Origin: UBA11524 sp034104265
GTDB taxonomy: Bacteria > Bacillota > Clostridia > Christensenellales > Aristaeellaceae
Reading direction: 5' to 3'
NCBI GenBank assembly: GCA_034104265.1
Contig: JAXEEE010000103.1
Coordinates: 1 to 14,830 of the forward strand
DNA: 14,830 bases
The notes beneath the pieces are model-generated. The model saw only the letters and a program-made list of their open reading frames with translations. It was not told the DNA's origin and made no database searches. Position numbers and translations under genes: made by a program. This document shows, in pieces, positions 1-6,148 of this stretch (its first letter is position 1; every line of letters starts with the position of its first letter).

Positions 1-1
1 G

Positions 2-49
2 GAAAAGACCACCTCCTATCCCTGCTTCCAGCTGTGCTTCTGGGAATAA
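2..49 (+). CDS. C-terminal end of an unidentified protein (partial)
   Basis: Reading from base 2 gives 15 codons ending in TAA at 47-49, with peptide end TSYPCFQLCFWE. Nearly all codons end in G or C (AAG, ACC, TCC, TGC, TTC, CAG, CTG), as in the real genes of this window; the other two plus frames lack that pattern. Non-coding hairpin repeats begin soon after the stop, which fits a gene end. The family cannot be named from so short a tail. It could be chance, as the evidence is only codon bias and position. Confidence 0.35.
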   Translation, partial: EKTTSYPCFQLCFWE

Positions 50-79
50 CCCCAAGGAATCGCGCCAGCGGAAACGGGT

Positions 80-150
80 CAAGGGGTGAAACCCCTTGCG
101 CGGGTGCAGGGGCGGCGTTAGCCCCTGCGCAGGTCCGGGCGGCAGCCCGG
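80..150. repeat. Cluster of three GC-rich hairpins
   Basis: Three perfect inverted repeats follow one another: CAAGGGGT/ACCCCTTG (80-98, loop GAA), GCAGGGGC/GCCCCTGC (106-128, 7-base loop) and CCGGGC/GCCCGG (135-150, loop GGCA). None has a U-run, so they are not classic terminators. They resemble the G-run/C-run hairpins at the right end of the window (14328-14523). They belong to a 705-base stretch (50-754) in which I see no credible gene. Open frames across it run through the repeats and lack ribosome binding sites. Confidence 0.75.
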
Positions 151-193
151 CGCAGCATAAAGGATCAATCAAAAGGAAAAAGAAAAAATGTGA

Positions 194-229
194 GTTTCCG
201 AGCGGATGCCCCGCATCCGCAATGGAAAC
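194..229. repeat. Nested palindrome, copy 1
   Basis: An outer inverted repeat GTTTCC (194-199)/GGAAAC (224-229) encloses an inner perfect 8-bp repeat GCGGATGC (202-209)/GCATCCGC (213-220) with loop CCC. A second copy with the same outer arms and same right flank (GGCAG then TTCG) lies at 1876-1913, so this is a dispersed repeat. A purine-rich tract (A and G, about 171-189) precedes it. It is likely a REP-like intergenic element; any function is unknown. Confidence 0.7.
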
Positions 230-273
230 GGCAGATTCGCGAAACCCCATGGAACCTCGCCAGCTCACACGGG

Positions 274-628
274 GGGAACGACCTCATCTGACCTCGCTGA
301 CGCTCGGCCACCTTCCCCAGAGGGGAAGGCATTGCGCACCGACGTACCCGACTGGCTCCAGAGCCGCGCAAGAGGGAACGACCTCATCCGACCTCGCTGC
401 GCTCGGCCGCCTTCCCCGGAGGGAAAGGCATTGCGCACCAACGTACCCGACTGGCTCCAGAGCCGCGCAGGGGGGAACGACCTCATCCGACCTCGCTGCG
501 CTCGGCCACCTTCCCCGGAGGGGAAGGCATTGCGCACCGACGTACCCGACAGGCTCCAGAGCTGCGCAAGAGGGAACGACCTCATCCGACCTCGCTGCGC
601 TTGGCCACCTTCCCCGGAGGGGAAGGCA
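274..628. repeat. Tandem repeat, about 3.5 units of 99-100 bp
   Basis: Units start at 274, 374, 473 and 572, each beginning GGGAACGACCTCATC; the last is cut off at about 628. Each unit contains a hairpin CCTTCCCC-GGA-GGGGAAGG, with loop AGA in unit 1 and one stem mismatch in unit 2. The units differ at only a few positions. Frames open across the array on both strands, but they are periodic translations of the repeat with no ribosome binding site. It is best read as a non-coding intergenic array. Similar dispersed hairpin repeats are familiar in high-GC gut Clostridia. Confidence 0.85.
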
Positions 629-670
629 GGAGTAGCACTTTCGTGCCGCACCACGGTACCACACCCCATG

Positions 671-702
671 ATATCAATCCCTTTCCGGAGGGGATTCGAT
701 AT
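671..702. promoter_or_regulatory. Imperfect palindrome upstream of the MetQ-like gene
   Basis: ATATC-AATCCC (671-681) pairs with GGGATT-GATAT (691-702), with one bulged C at 697 and a 9-base loop. It ends 52 bases before the start codon, so it could be an operator or a leader hairpin. Its core CCGGAGGGG is shared with the hairpins of the preceding tandem array, so it may instead be a decayed repeat copy. No SAM riboswitch or T-box element and no clear promoter can be recognised beside it. Confidence 0.4.
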
Positions 703-754
703 ACACCAACACGCAACCACCATCATGCTTGCATAGGAAAGGAAGGAATCATCC

Positions 755-1573
755 ATGAAGAAACTCTTTGCCCTGCTGCTCGCCCTGTCGCTGCTTGCTG
801 CCTCCGCCGCGCTGGCCGAGGGCGACGTCGTTGCCACCGGCAAGACCGAGATCCTCTATTCCAAGTCCCAGGGCCCCTACACCGAGCTGTTCGAGGCCGC
901 CATCGTCCCGATCCTGGAAAAGCAGGGCTATATCCTGACCGCCGTGGAAACCTCCGAGCTGCTTATCGCCGACCAGCTGCTCAACAGCGGCGAGGTGGAC
1001 GTGAACGTGGAGCAGCACAGCGCCTACGCCGCCAGCTTCAACGCCAACAACGGCGGCGACCTGGTGGGCATCTCCCCCATCCCCACCGTGCCCGCGGGTG
1101 TGTACTCCGTCAACCATGCCACCCTGGATGAAATCGGCGAGGGCATGACCGTGGCCATCCCCAACGACGCCTCCAACTCCGCCCGCTGCCTGCTGATGCT
1201 GCAGAAGATCGGCTGGATCACCCTGGACGAGAGCGTGGACCTGTCCTCCGTCTCCGTGGACGACGTGGTGGAGAATCCCTACAACCTGGAGCTCATCGAG
1301 CAGAAGAGCCTGACCATCCCCGCCGCCATCCAGGACTATGACTACGTGGCCATCACCGGCAGCGTGGTGTACAACGCCGGTATCGACGCTTCCACCGCCC
1401 TGGCCAACGAGGACATCCTGGATCACCTGGTGCTGCAGGTCACCGTCAAGGCGGAGAACGCCAACACCGACTGGGCCCAGGCCATCGTCGCCGCCTACCA
1501 CTCCGACGAGTTCAAGGCCTACCTGGAGGCCAACAACGACGGCCTCTGGTGGGTGCCCGACGAGCTGCGCTGA
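755..1573 (+). CDS. MetQ/NlpA-family ABC transporter substrate-binding protein
   Basis: This 272-residue protein is an extracytoplasmic binding protein of the NlpA/MetQ family, whose best-known members feed D/L-methionine to the MetNI ABC transporter. The ATG follows a purine-rich GGAAAGGAAGGAA Shine-Dalgarno tract. Residues 1-21 form a signal peptide (KK, hydrophobic core, ALA before Glu22). Family landmarks are visible: the alternating helix/strand start, VDVNVEQHSAY near residue 90, VAIPNDASNSARCLLMLQKIG near 130, and VENPYNLELIE near 170. The length is normal. Oddly, there is no lipobox cysteine, although Firmicutes members are normally lipoproteins, and no metN or metI gene is in view. 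The ligand is inferred from the family only; another amino acid or peptide is possible. Confidence 0.9.
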   Translation: MKKLFALLLALSLLAASAALAEGDVVATGKTEILYSKSQGPYTELFEAAIVPILEKQGYILTAVETSELLIADQLLNSGEVDVNVEQHSAYAASFNANNGGDLVGISPIPTVPAGVYSVNHATLDEIGEGMTVAIPNDASNSARCLLMLQKIGWITLDESVDLSSVSVDDVVENPYNLELIEQKSLTIPAAIQDYDYVAITGSVVYNAGIDASTALANEDILDHLVLQVTVKAENANTDWAQAIVAAYHSDEFKAYLEANNDGLWWVPDELR

Positions 1574-1609
1574 GTTCCTTGCCACCCTCTGTCACGACCT
1601 TCCCCACCT

Positions 1610-1647
1610 GCCCGAGCCGGCTCCCCCTCGCCGGCCCGGGCCTTTTT
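1610..1647 (+). terminator. Intrinsic terminator after the MetQ-like gene
   Basis: A 12-bp stem, GCCCGAGCCGGC (1610-1621) with GCCGGCCCGGGC (1630-1641) and one A-C mismatch, has an 8-base loop and is followed by CTTTTT. It lies 37 bases after the stop codon, which makes the binding-protein gene monocistronic. Confidence 0.88.
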
Positions 1648-1744
1648 GCGTTCACACATGTTTCACGGAAAGACCGTCGGCTTTGTAGACTTTATTGTTT
1701 ATGCTGATTCCGACTTCACGCATATGGAATGAGGTGACCTTGCC

Positions 1745-1943
1745 ATGCGTAAACAGCTTCCCCTGCTTGCGGCAGCCATGATGCTGCTCACCGCCTGCGC
1801 CTCCTCCGGCGGGGACGGCGCGGCAGTCAAGGCGCAAGGGAAAAGGCAGGAAAGCAGGAACGTAAAAAGGCCGGAGTTTCCGAGCAGGCGCAGAGTCCGC
1901 CCGCGTTGGAAACGGCAGGTTCGACCAGCCCCGTCAGCAGCAG
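1745..1943 (+). pseudogene. Decayed lipoprotein gene (N-terminal remnant)
   Basis: An ATG with a good ribosome binding site (GAGGTG, 8-base spacer) opens a lipoprotein signal: MRKQLPLLAAAMMLLTACAS, with the lipobox LTAC and Cys18. After about residue 27 the frame becomes Arg-rich and unlike a secreted domain. It runs into the palindrome at 1876-1913 and a terminator, then overlaps the C-terminus of the opposite-strand mannosidase. Shifting the frame near 1826 gives a Lys/Glu/Ala/Gln/Pro-rich stretch (KAGVSEQAQSPPALETAGST), typical of lipoprotein linkers, so a frameshift is possible. I read it as a gene start whose body was lost. The frame stays open to 2356, but the last part is only antisense to the mannosidase. 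Confidence 0.5.
1876..1913. repeat. Nested palindrome, copy 2
   Basis: The outer arms GTTTCC (1876-1881) and GGAAAC (1908-1913) and the flanks (GAG before; GGCAG then TTCG after) match copy 1 at 194-229. The inner part differs (GGCG/CGCC) and is 2 bases longer. It lies inside the remnant of the lipoprotein frame, suggesting that this repeat class has invaded or replaced coding sequence there. Confidence 0.6.
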
Positions 1944-1981
1944 AAAGCCGCTCCCCGGTTCAGCGCCGGGAAGCGGCTTTT
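1944..1981. terminator. Bidirectional terminator between convergent genes
   Basis: AAAGCCGCTCCCCGG (1944-1958) pairs with CCGGGAAGCGGCTTT (1966-1980) with one mismatch and a 7-base loop. On the plus strand the tail is TTTT; on the minus strand the stem ends in CTTTCTG. It lies 13 bases beyond the mannosidase stop and closes that gene, as well as any plus-strand transcript from the lipoprotein remnant. Confidence 0.8.
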
Positions 1982-1993
1982 GTCATGCAGGGA

Positions 1994-4438
1994 TCAGGAA
2001 CGATCCCTGCCGATGTCATACACGCTGCGCACGGTAAAGACCCTGCCCTCGCCCCGCAGAATGCGGACGCGGCGGCTCTCCGCGTTCAGGTCGAAGTAAT
2101 TGTCCTCCAGCACCACGTCCCCGTCCTCGCAGACAATCTCCACCGACCGGGCGTAGGCAGAGGCCGTCACCACCACCGCGTCCTGCTCCACGGTCAAACG
2201 CAGCTGCGGATCCGCAAAGCGGAAGTGCTTGGGCGCGCAGAAAAGCGCGGTGCCGCTGGATACCTGCTCCCCGCCCATCCACAGCTCGTACGCGGCATAG
2301 CTGCCGTAGAGGTCAGCGTCGGGGAAGTCGTGCTTGGGGAGCCACCGGGCGGATAGCGCGTCCACCGTGACCGTGTCCTCGCCGGAGGCCAGCACCCGCG
2401 CCATGGGATCCCGCAGCGACCACACCACCCGGGCGGTGACGGCCTCGCGGGTCTCGTTGGACACGTTCAGGCGGATGCTCTTTTCCACGGTGAAGCCGGG
2501 TTCGGCGTTCAGGTTGGGCAGCTGGGACAGCGCGCCCTCCTCCTCGCAGCTGAGCAGCACCGGCGCGAAGAAGCGGCGGCTGGCGTAGTGCAGCGCCTTC
2601 CACCTTCCAAAGTAGTCGATGGAGGCCCAGCTGGTTACGGGCCAGCAGTCGTTTAGCTGCCAGTAAATCGCACCCATGCAGCGGCCCCGGTTGCGCCGCC
2701 AGTGCTCCACACCGTAGCGGATGGCCTCCATCTGCATCAGCTGGGAGGCGTAAAGCAGATGGTCGAAGGTGCCAGGGTAGAGGAAGGTCTGGGCCAGGTA
2801 GTTCATGATCTTCCCGTTGGCCGAGCCGTTGCGCTGGTGCTTCTCCATGACGTAGGAGAAGATGTTGCGGTCCTCGGGCAGGGTGAAGCTCTCGATGGTC
2901 TTTCTGCAGGGGAAGGACTGGAAGCCGAACTCCGAGGCGTAGCGGAAGAAATGGTTCCGGTAGTCGGTGAAGGGCTTGTTGCCGTGCCAGACCTGCCAGT
3001 AATGCACATCGCCCCGGTTGGGATCGTTGGGGTTGTCGAAGCTGCCGCCGGAGGAGGGTGACGCGGGCCAGTAGCAGGCGTCGGGATCCGTGCTGAAGAG
3101 CACCTGGGGCAGGATGTACTCGTACATCTTCACGTAGTCGGTGACCTGGCGGGGGGTCTGGTCGTACCAGTTCTCCACCACGCCGATCTCCATCTCGTTG
3201 TTGCCGCTCCACAGGCCCAGGGAGGCGTGGTGCCGCAGACGGCGGACGTTGTCCTCGGCTTCAGCGCGGATGTTGGCCTCAAAGGCGGGGGTCAGCTCGT
3301 ACATGGCGCAGGCGAACATGAAGTCCTGCCACACCACCAGACCCAGCTCATCGCAGGCGTCGTAGAACCAGTCGTCGGGGTAGTAGCCGCCGCCCCAGAC
3401 GCGGATGGCGTTGTGATGGGCCGCCGCCGCGTCCGCAAGCAGACGGCGGGTACGCTCCGGCGTCACCCGGCGGAGGATGTTGTCCTCGGGGATGTAGTCC
3501 GCGCCCATGGCGAAAATGGATACGCCGTTGACGCAGGTCTCGAAGCTCTCGCCCCACTGGTCCTTCTCCCGGCGCATGGTCATGGTGCGCAGGCCGATGC
3601 GCCGCTGCCAGGTGTCCACCGTTTCGCCCTCGCACACCAGCTCCGCCAGCACCGTGTACAGCGGCTGCGCGCCGTAGCCGTTGGGCCACCACAGCTGGGG
3701 ATGGTCAATCACCAGGCTGTCGCCCTCCGTGGTCAGGACGGTTCCGTCAGGAGCGGTGACCGTGCAGCGGACAGTGCATGCCGCATCGCCGCACACCTCC
3801 GCCTCCGGGAAGAAATGCAGCGTTACCCGGCCGTCCTCATGCGCCTGATGCACCCGCACGCTGATCAGCCGTCCGCTCCGCACGGGCTGGAGGTAGATGT
3901 CCCGCCAGATGCCCGCGTCGGGCAGGCGGGGGCCCCAGTCCCAGCCGGACATGCAGTGGGCCTTGCGCAGGAAGGGGAAGCCCCGCACGCAGTCCGTGGA
4001 GCCGTCCACCCGGGAGCGGGCGTATTCCCGGCGCATGAAGTTCACCGGCGAGGCGAAGTCCACCTCGATGAGGTTCTCCCCCTCCCGCACAAGGGGCAGC
4101 GCATCCACCTCCCACCGGCGGTGCATGTTGTCGGCTTCCAGCACCGTGACGCCGTTCAGCCGCACCGTGGCCAGGGTGTCCAGACCCTCGCAGATGAGCA
4201 GCAGCCGGTCGCAGGCCAGCTCCTCCGCTGTCAGGGTGAAATGGCGGCGGTAGCAGTAATCCTTCTCCATCAGGGGGAAGGCCTTCATTTCATTGTCCCG
4301 CCAGAAGGGATCCTCCATGCGCCCGTTGTCCATCAGATCCGCATAAACCGAGCCGGGCACCGTGGCGGGCATCCAGGCTGCCTCGTCCGCCGGGCGCATT
4401 TCCCACGCGCCGTTCAGGGAGATCCTCCCATGATCCAT
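1994..4438 (-). CDS. Glycoside hydrolase family 2 beta-mannosidase
   Basis: This protein should hydrolyse terminal beta-mannosides from mannan, glucomannan or N-glycan oligosaccharides. No signal peptide is seen, so it is probably cytoplasmic and acts on imported oligosaccharides. The GH2 layout is clear: N-terminal sugar-binding domain (about 1-170, with SGWDWGPRLPDAGIW typical of mannosidases), Ig-like domain (about 180-285), TIM barrel (about 290-600) and a C-terminal region. In the 814-residue form Glu415 in WSGNNEME is the acid/base and Glu503 in YASEFGFQ is the nucleophile. GGAGGA (4448-4453) directly abuts the ATG at 4447 but is 9 bases from the ATG at 4438, so I chose 4438. The length (814, or 817 from the upstream ATG) is normal for the family. 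It is monocistronic, with its own promoter and terminator. Confidence 0.93.
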   Translation of the reverse strand: MDHGRISLNGAWEMRPADEAAWMPATVPGSVYADLMDNGRMEDPFWRDNEMKAFPLMEKDYCYRRHFTLTAEELACDRLLLICEGLDTLATVRLNGVTVLEADNMHRRWEVDALPLVREGENLIEVDFASPVNFMRREYARSRVDGSTDCVRGFPFLRKAHCMSGWDWGPRLPDAGIWRDIYLQPVRSGRLISVRVHQAHEDGRVTLHFFPEAEVCGDAACTVRCTVTAPDGTVLTTEGDSLVIDHPQLWWPNGYGAQPLYTVLAELVCEGETVDTWQRRIGLRTMTMRREKDQWGESFETCVNGVSIFAMGADYIPEDNILRRVTPERTRRLLADAAAAHHNAIRVWGGGYYPDDWFYDACDELGLVVWQDFMFACAMYELTPAFEANIRAEAEDNVRRLRHHASLGLWSGNNEMEIGVVENWYDQTPRQVTDYVKMYEYILPQVLFSTDPDACYWPASPSSGGSFDNPNDPNRGDVHYWQVWHGNKPFTDYRNHFFRYASEFGFQSFPCRKTIESFTLPEDRNIFSYVMEKHQRNGSANGKIMNYLAQTFLYPGTFDHLLYASQLMQMEAIRYGVEHWRRNRGRCMGAIYWQLNDCWPVTSWASIDYFGRWKALHYASRRFFAPVLLSCEEEGALSQLPNLNAEPGFTVEKSIRLNVSNETREAVTARVVWSLRDPMARVLASGEDTVTVDALSARWLPKHDFPDADLYGSYAAYELWMGGEQVSSGTALFCAPKHFRFADPQLRLTVEQDAVVVTASAYARSVEIVCEDGDVVLEDNYFDLNAESRRVRILRGEGRVFTVRSVYDIGRDRS

Positions 4439-4466
4439 ATGCTTCATTCCTCCGTGTGTGTATCAT

Positions 4467-4486
4467 CCGGCTTCCGCCGGTTTTTT
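4467..4486 (+). terminator. Terminator-like hairpin on the strand opposite the mannosidase leader
   Basis: CCGGC-TTCC-GCCGG (4467-4480) followed by six T (4481-4486) forms a short but complete intrinsic terminator for plus-strand transcription. No plus-strand gene ends just before it. In the mannosidase mRNA leader (minus strand) the same DNA gives a CCGGC-GGAA-GCCGG hairpin just upstream of the ribosome binding site. It may stop antisense transcription coming through the mannosidase gene. Confidence 0.5.
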
Positions 4487-4508
4487 GCCGTCCGCACTGT
4501 CTGGTGAC

Positions 4509-4537
4509 ACTTTACCACACCCGGCGCGGCAGGTCAA
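4509..4537 (-). promoter_or_regulatory. Sigma-A type promoter of the beta-mannosidase gene
   Basis: On the minus strand TTGACC (4537-4532) is followed after 17 bases by TAAAGT (4514-4509), with TG two bases before the -10. A start near 4502 would give a leader of about 60 bases containing the GGAA-loop hairpin and the GGAGGA ribosome binding site. No operator can be identified with confidence. Confidence 0.65.
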
Positions 4538-4625
4538 GGCGGCGGGGCTTTTTTGCCGGGGGAAAACCTGCACCGGGGCCGATGCGTCTGATCAGGGAAG
4601 GCATCCCCCGAAAGGAGTCGATCCC

Positions 4626-5738
4626 GTGAAGCGCATCCTGACCCTGCTGTGCGTGCTGACGCTGTGCCTGTCTGCCCGGGCCGAGTCCCGCTGCACCCTG
4701 CCGGAGCTGCCCGGCGCGACCTCCCCCTGCTGGCAGCAGACCTGGGAGGTTCATGGCCGCACCATTCATGTGGATGAGGACATCTTCATCCCGGAAGCCG
4801 CCGCCGCGCCCCTGCTGCTGGTGCGGGCCGCGCCGCCCCTGGCGGAGCCCCTGCGGAGCGAGCTGACCGGCCTGGTATCGCGTATGCTGGAAGAGGATCC
4901 CGTCAACGCCTGGGGCTTCCGCTCCACGGCCTTCTCCACCAGCCTGACCCACGCCGTGCCGCCGGGCTGGGGCAAAACCCGGGACAGCGCCTACAACCGG
5001 GGAACCATGGCCTGGCAGTCCCATGCGCTCCTGGATGCAGACCCTGCCGGGCGCTACGCCCAGGACAATCCCCTGACCCTGGCGGAGGCCGCGGCCATCG
5101 CCCGGGAGAAGGCTGCGGCGCTTTTCCCGGAGGAGGCGTTCTTCCTGCGGCACGCGGCGGTATTCGACCGCAACACCTGGCGGCGCACCGGCGAGCCCAT
5201 CAACGCCATGGGGCATTATCACCTGGAGCTGACCCAGCTTTTCCGCGGGATTCCCCTGCTGGCCAGCGTCCACAGCGCGTTCACCCGCTTCTCCGTGGGG
5301 GAGGAGGATCCCCTGCTGGCCCAGCGGGGCCTGCTGTCCGCCAGCGTGTACAGCGAGGACGCCTACGCCCTGACCGCCTGGCTGTATGAGGAGGCGGCGG
5401 TTGTCCGGGAGGACACGCCCCTTGTGCCCTTCGACGCGGTGCGGGGGCAGGTGGAGGCGCTGGTTGCCAGCGGACATGTGCGCGCCATTGACAGCGTGGG
5501 CCTGGGCTACGTGCAGTTTGACACGGCGGAGCGGGACGTGCAGCTGCTGGCCCCGGCGTGGGTGATCTGGTGCGAGTATCTGCCCGGCGGCGCGGAGGCG
5601 GAGCGCAACGGCCCCCTGTACACCGACGGACTGCTGCAGGAGGGCGAGTACCTCCGCCCGCTGATCATCCCGGCAGAGACGGGGCGGCTGATCGACCCGG
5701 AAAGCGAGACGGAGGGACGGTGCCTGTACCCCGGCTGA
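4626..5738 (+). CDS. Secreted protein of unknown function
   Basis: A GTG start with AAAGGAG eight bases upstream opens a 370-residue protein. Residues 1-19 are a signal peptide (KR, hydrophobic core, ARA before Glu20) without a lipobox, so export to the cell surface or medium is likely. I do not recognise it firmly. It has an LTLAEAAAIAREKAAAL helix near 150-165, a strand-rich middle (HYHLELTQLFRGIPLLAS) and a C-terminal LLAPAWVIWCEYLP segment. These loosely recall PepSY/YycH-like or DUF6034-type proteins of Clostridia, but that is only a resemblance. The frame is open upstream to 4458, but that part contains the mannosidase promoter and no signal peptide. No clear terminator follows, and the gene stands alone. 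A role cannot be assigned. Confidence 0.8.
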   Translation: MKRILTLLCVLTLCLSARAESRCTLPELPGATSPCWQQTWEVHGRTIHVDEDIFIPEAAAAPLLLVRAAPPLAEPLRSELTGLVSRMLEEDPVNAWGFRSTAFSTSLTHAVPPGWGKTRDSAYNRGTMAWQSHALLDADPAGRYAQDNPLTLAEAAAIAREKAAALFPEEAFFLRHAAVFDRNTWRRTGEPINAMGHYHLELTQLFRGIPLLASVHSAFTRFSVGEEDPLLAQRGLLSASVYSEDAYALTAWLYEEAAVVREDTPLVPFDAVRGQVEALVASGHVRAIDSVGLGYVQFDTAERDVQLLAPAWVIWCEYLPGGAEAERNGPLYTDGLLQEGEYLRPLIIPAETGRLIDPESETEGRCLYPG

Positions 5739-5843
5739 CCGGAATCATTACTGCCATTTTTGCAGCTGCTTCCATATGCCCGCGGATGCCGTGCAAAAAA
5801 GGGGGCAATGCACCCTGCAGGAGCCGGAAAGCCTTGATTTTCC

Positions 5844-5873
5844 TTGATTTCCGGACAAATATACTAATATAAT
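5844..5873 (+). promoter_or_regulatory. Promoter of the peptidase-EutH unit
   Basis: TTGATT (5844-5849) and TATAAT (5868-5873) are separated by 18 bases, within the only markedly AT-rich patch of the 410-base gap 5739-6148. A start near 5880 would leave an unusually long leader of about 270 bases before the peptidase gene. I see nothing convincing in the preceding part (5739-5840) and no clear terminator there. Confidence 0.65.
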
Positions 5874-5896
5874 TAAAGGAAAAAACGCTATTAAGG

Positions 5897-5953
5897 ATGA
5901 GCTGCAAAAACAGCACAAATGCCGGCAAACCTTGTGCCGCAAGGGTTTGTTAG
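5897..5953 (+). CDS. Possible 18-residue leader peptide (uncertain)
   Basis: About 17 bases after the predicted transcription start an ATG opens a mini-ORF, MSCKNSTNAGKPCAARVC, ending in TAG, with three cysteines. TTAAGG touches the ATG directly and AAAGGA is 16 bases upstream, so neither ribosome binding site is well spaced. Its place at the start of a long leader would fit an attenuation-type leader peptide. It may equally be a chance frame. Confidence 0.2.
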   Translation: MSCKNSTNAGKPCAARVC

Positions 5954-5966
5954 TGCGCAGGCGGCT

Positions 5967-6045
5967 GCAGTAATGCGCAATAAGCGCAGTAATTCGCCCA
6001 TTATTGCATGCGGGCATCGCAGGAATATGCAGGAATGCGCAGAAA
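5967..6045 (+). repeat. Helically phased short direct repeats in the leader
   Basis: Variants of GCAGTAAT/GCAGGAAT recur at 5967, 5977 (GCAATAA), 5986, 6019, 6029 and 6039 (GCAGAAAC), so spacing within each group of three is 9-10 bases, about one helix turn. Between the groups, TTATTGC (6001-6007) is the inverse of GCAATAA (5977-5983) and could form a 7-bp stem. This could be a protein-binding array or a folded leader element between promoter and peptidase gene. No known riboswitch is recognised. Confidence 0.45.
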
Positions 6046-6148
6046 CTCCCCCGCCTCCCCGGCAGGAGCCCCGCGCGCCTGTGTCGAACTATCCTCCCCG
6101 GCGCGGCCCTGCGCCGCCCATGACGAAGGATAAAGGAGCGCGACACCC

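Noticed and set aside
274..628. CRISPR-like array
   Set aside because: The units are contiguous 99-100 bp tandem copies with no unique spacers between short repeats.
96..736. Long open frames on both strands across the tandem repeats
   Set aside because: They are periodic translations of a hairpin repeat, open in several frames at once, with no ribosome binding site and no family resemblance.
749..1585. 278-residue minus-strand frame opposite the MetQ-like gene
   Set aside because: Antisense shadow of a G/C-ending codon pattern; Gly/Val/His-rich low-complexity product without domains.
3227..4507. 426-residue plus-strand frame opposite the mannosidase
   Set aside because: Shadow frame; the opposite strand encodes a complete GH2 enzyme with catalytic residues.
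5748..6146. 132-residue minus-strand frame in the gap before the peptidase gene
   Set aside because: Cys/Arg-rich product without domains, no ribosome binding site, and it overlaps the promoter and leader of the peptidase gene.
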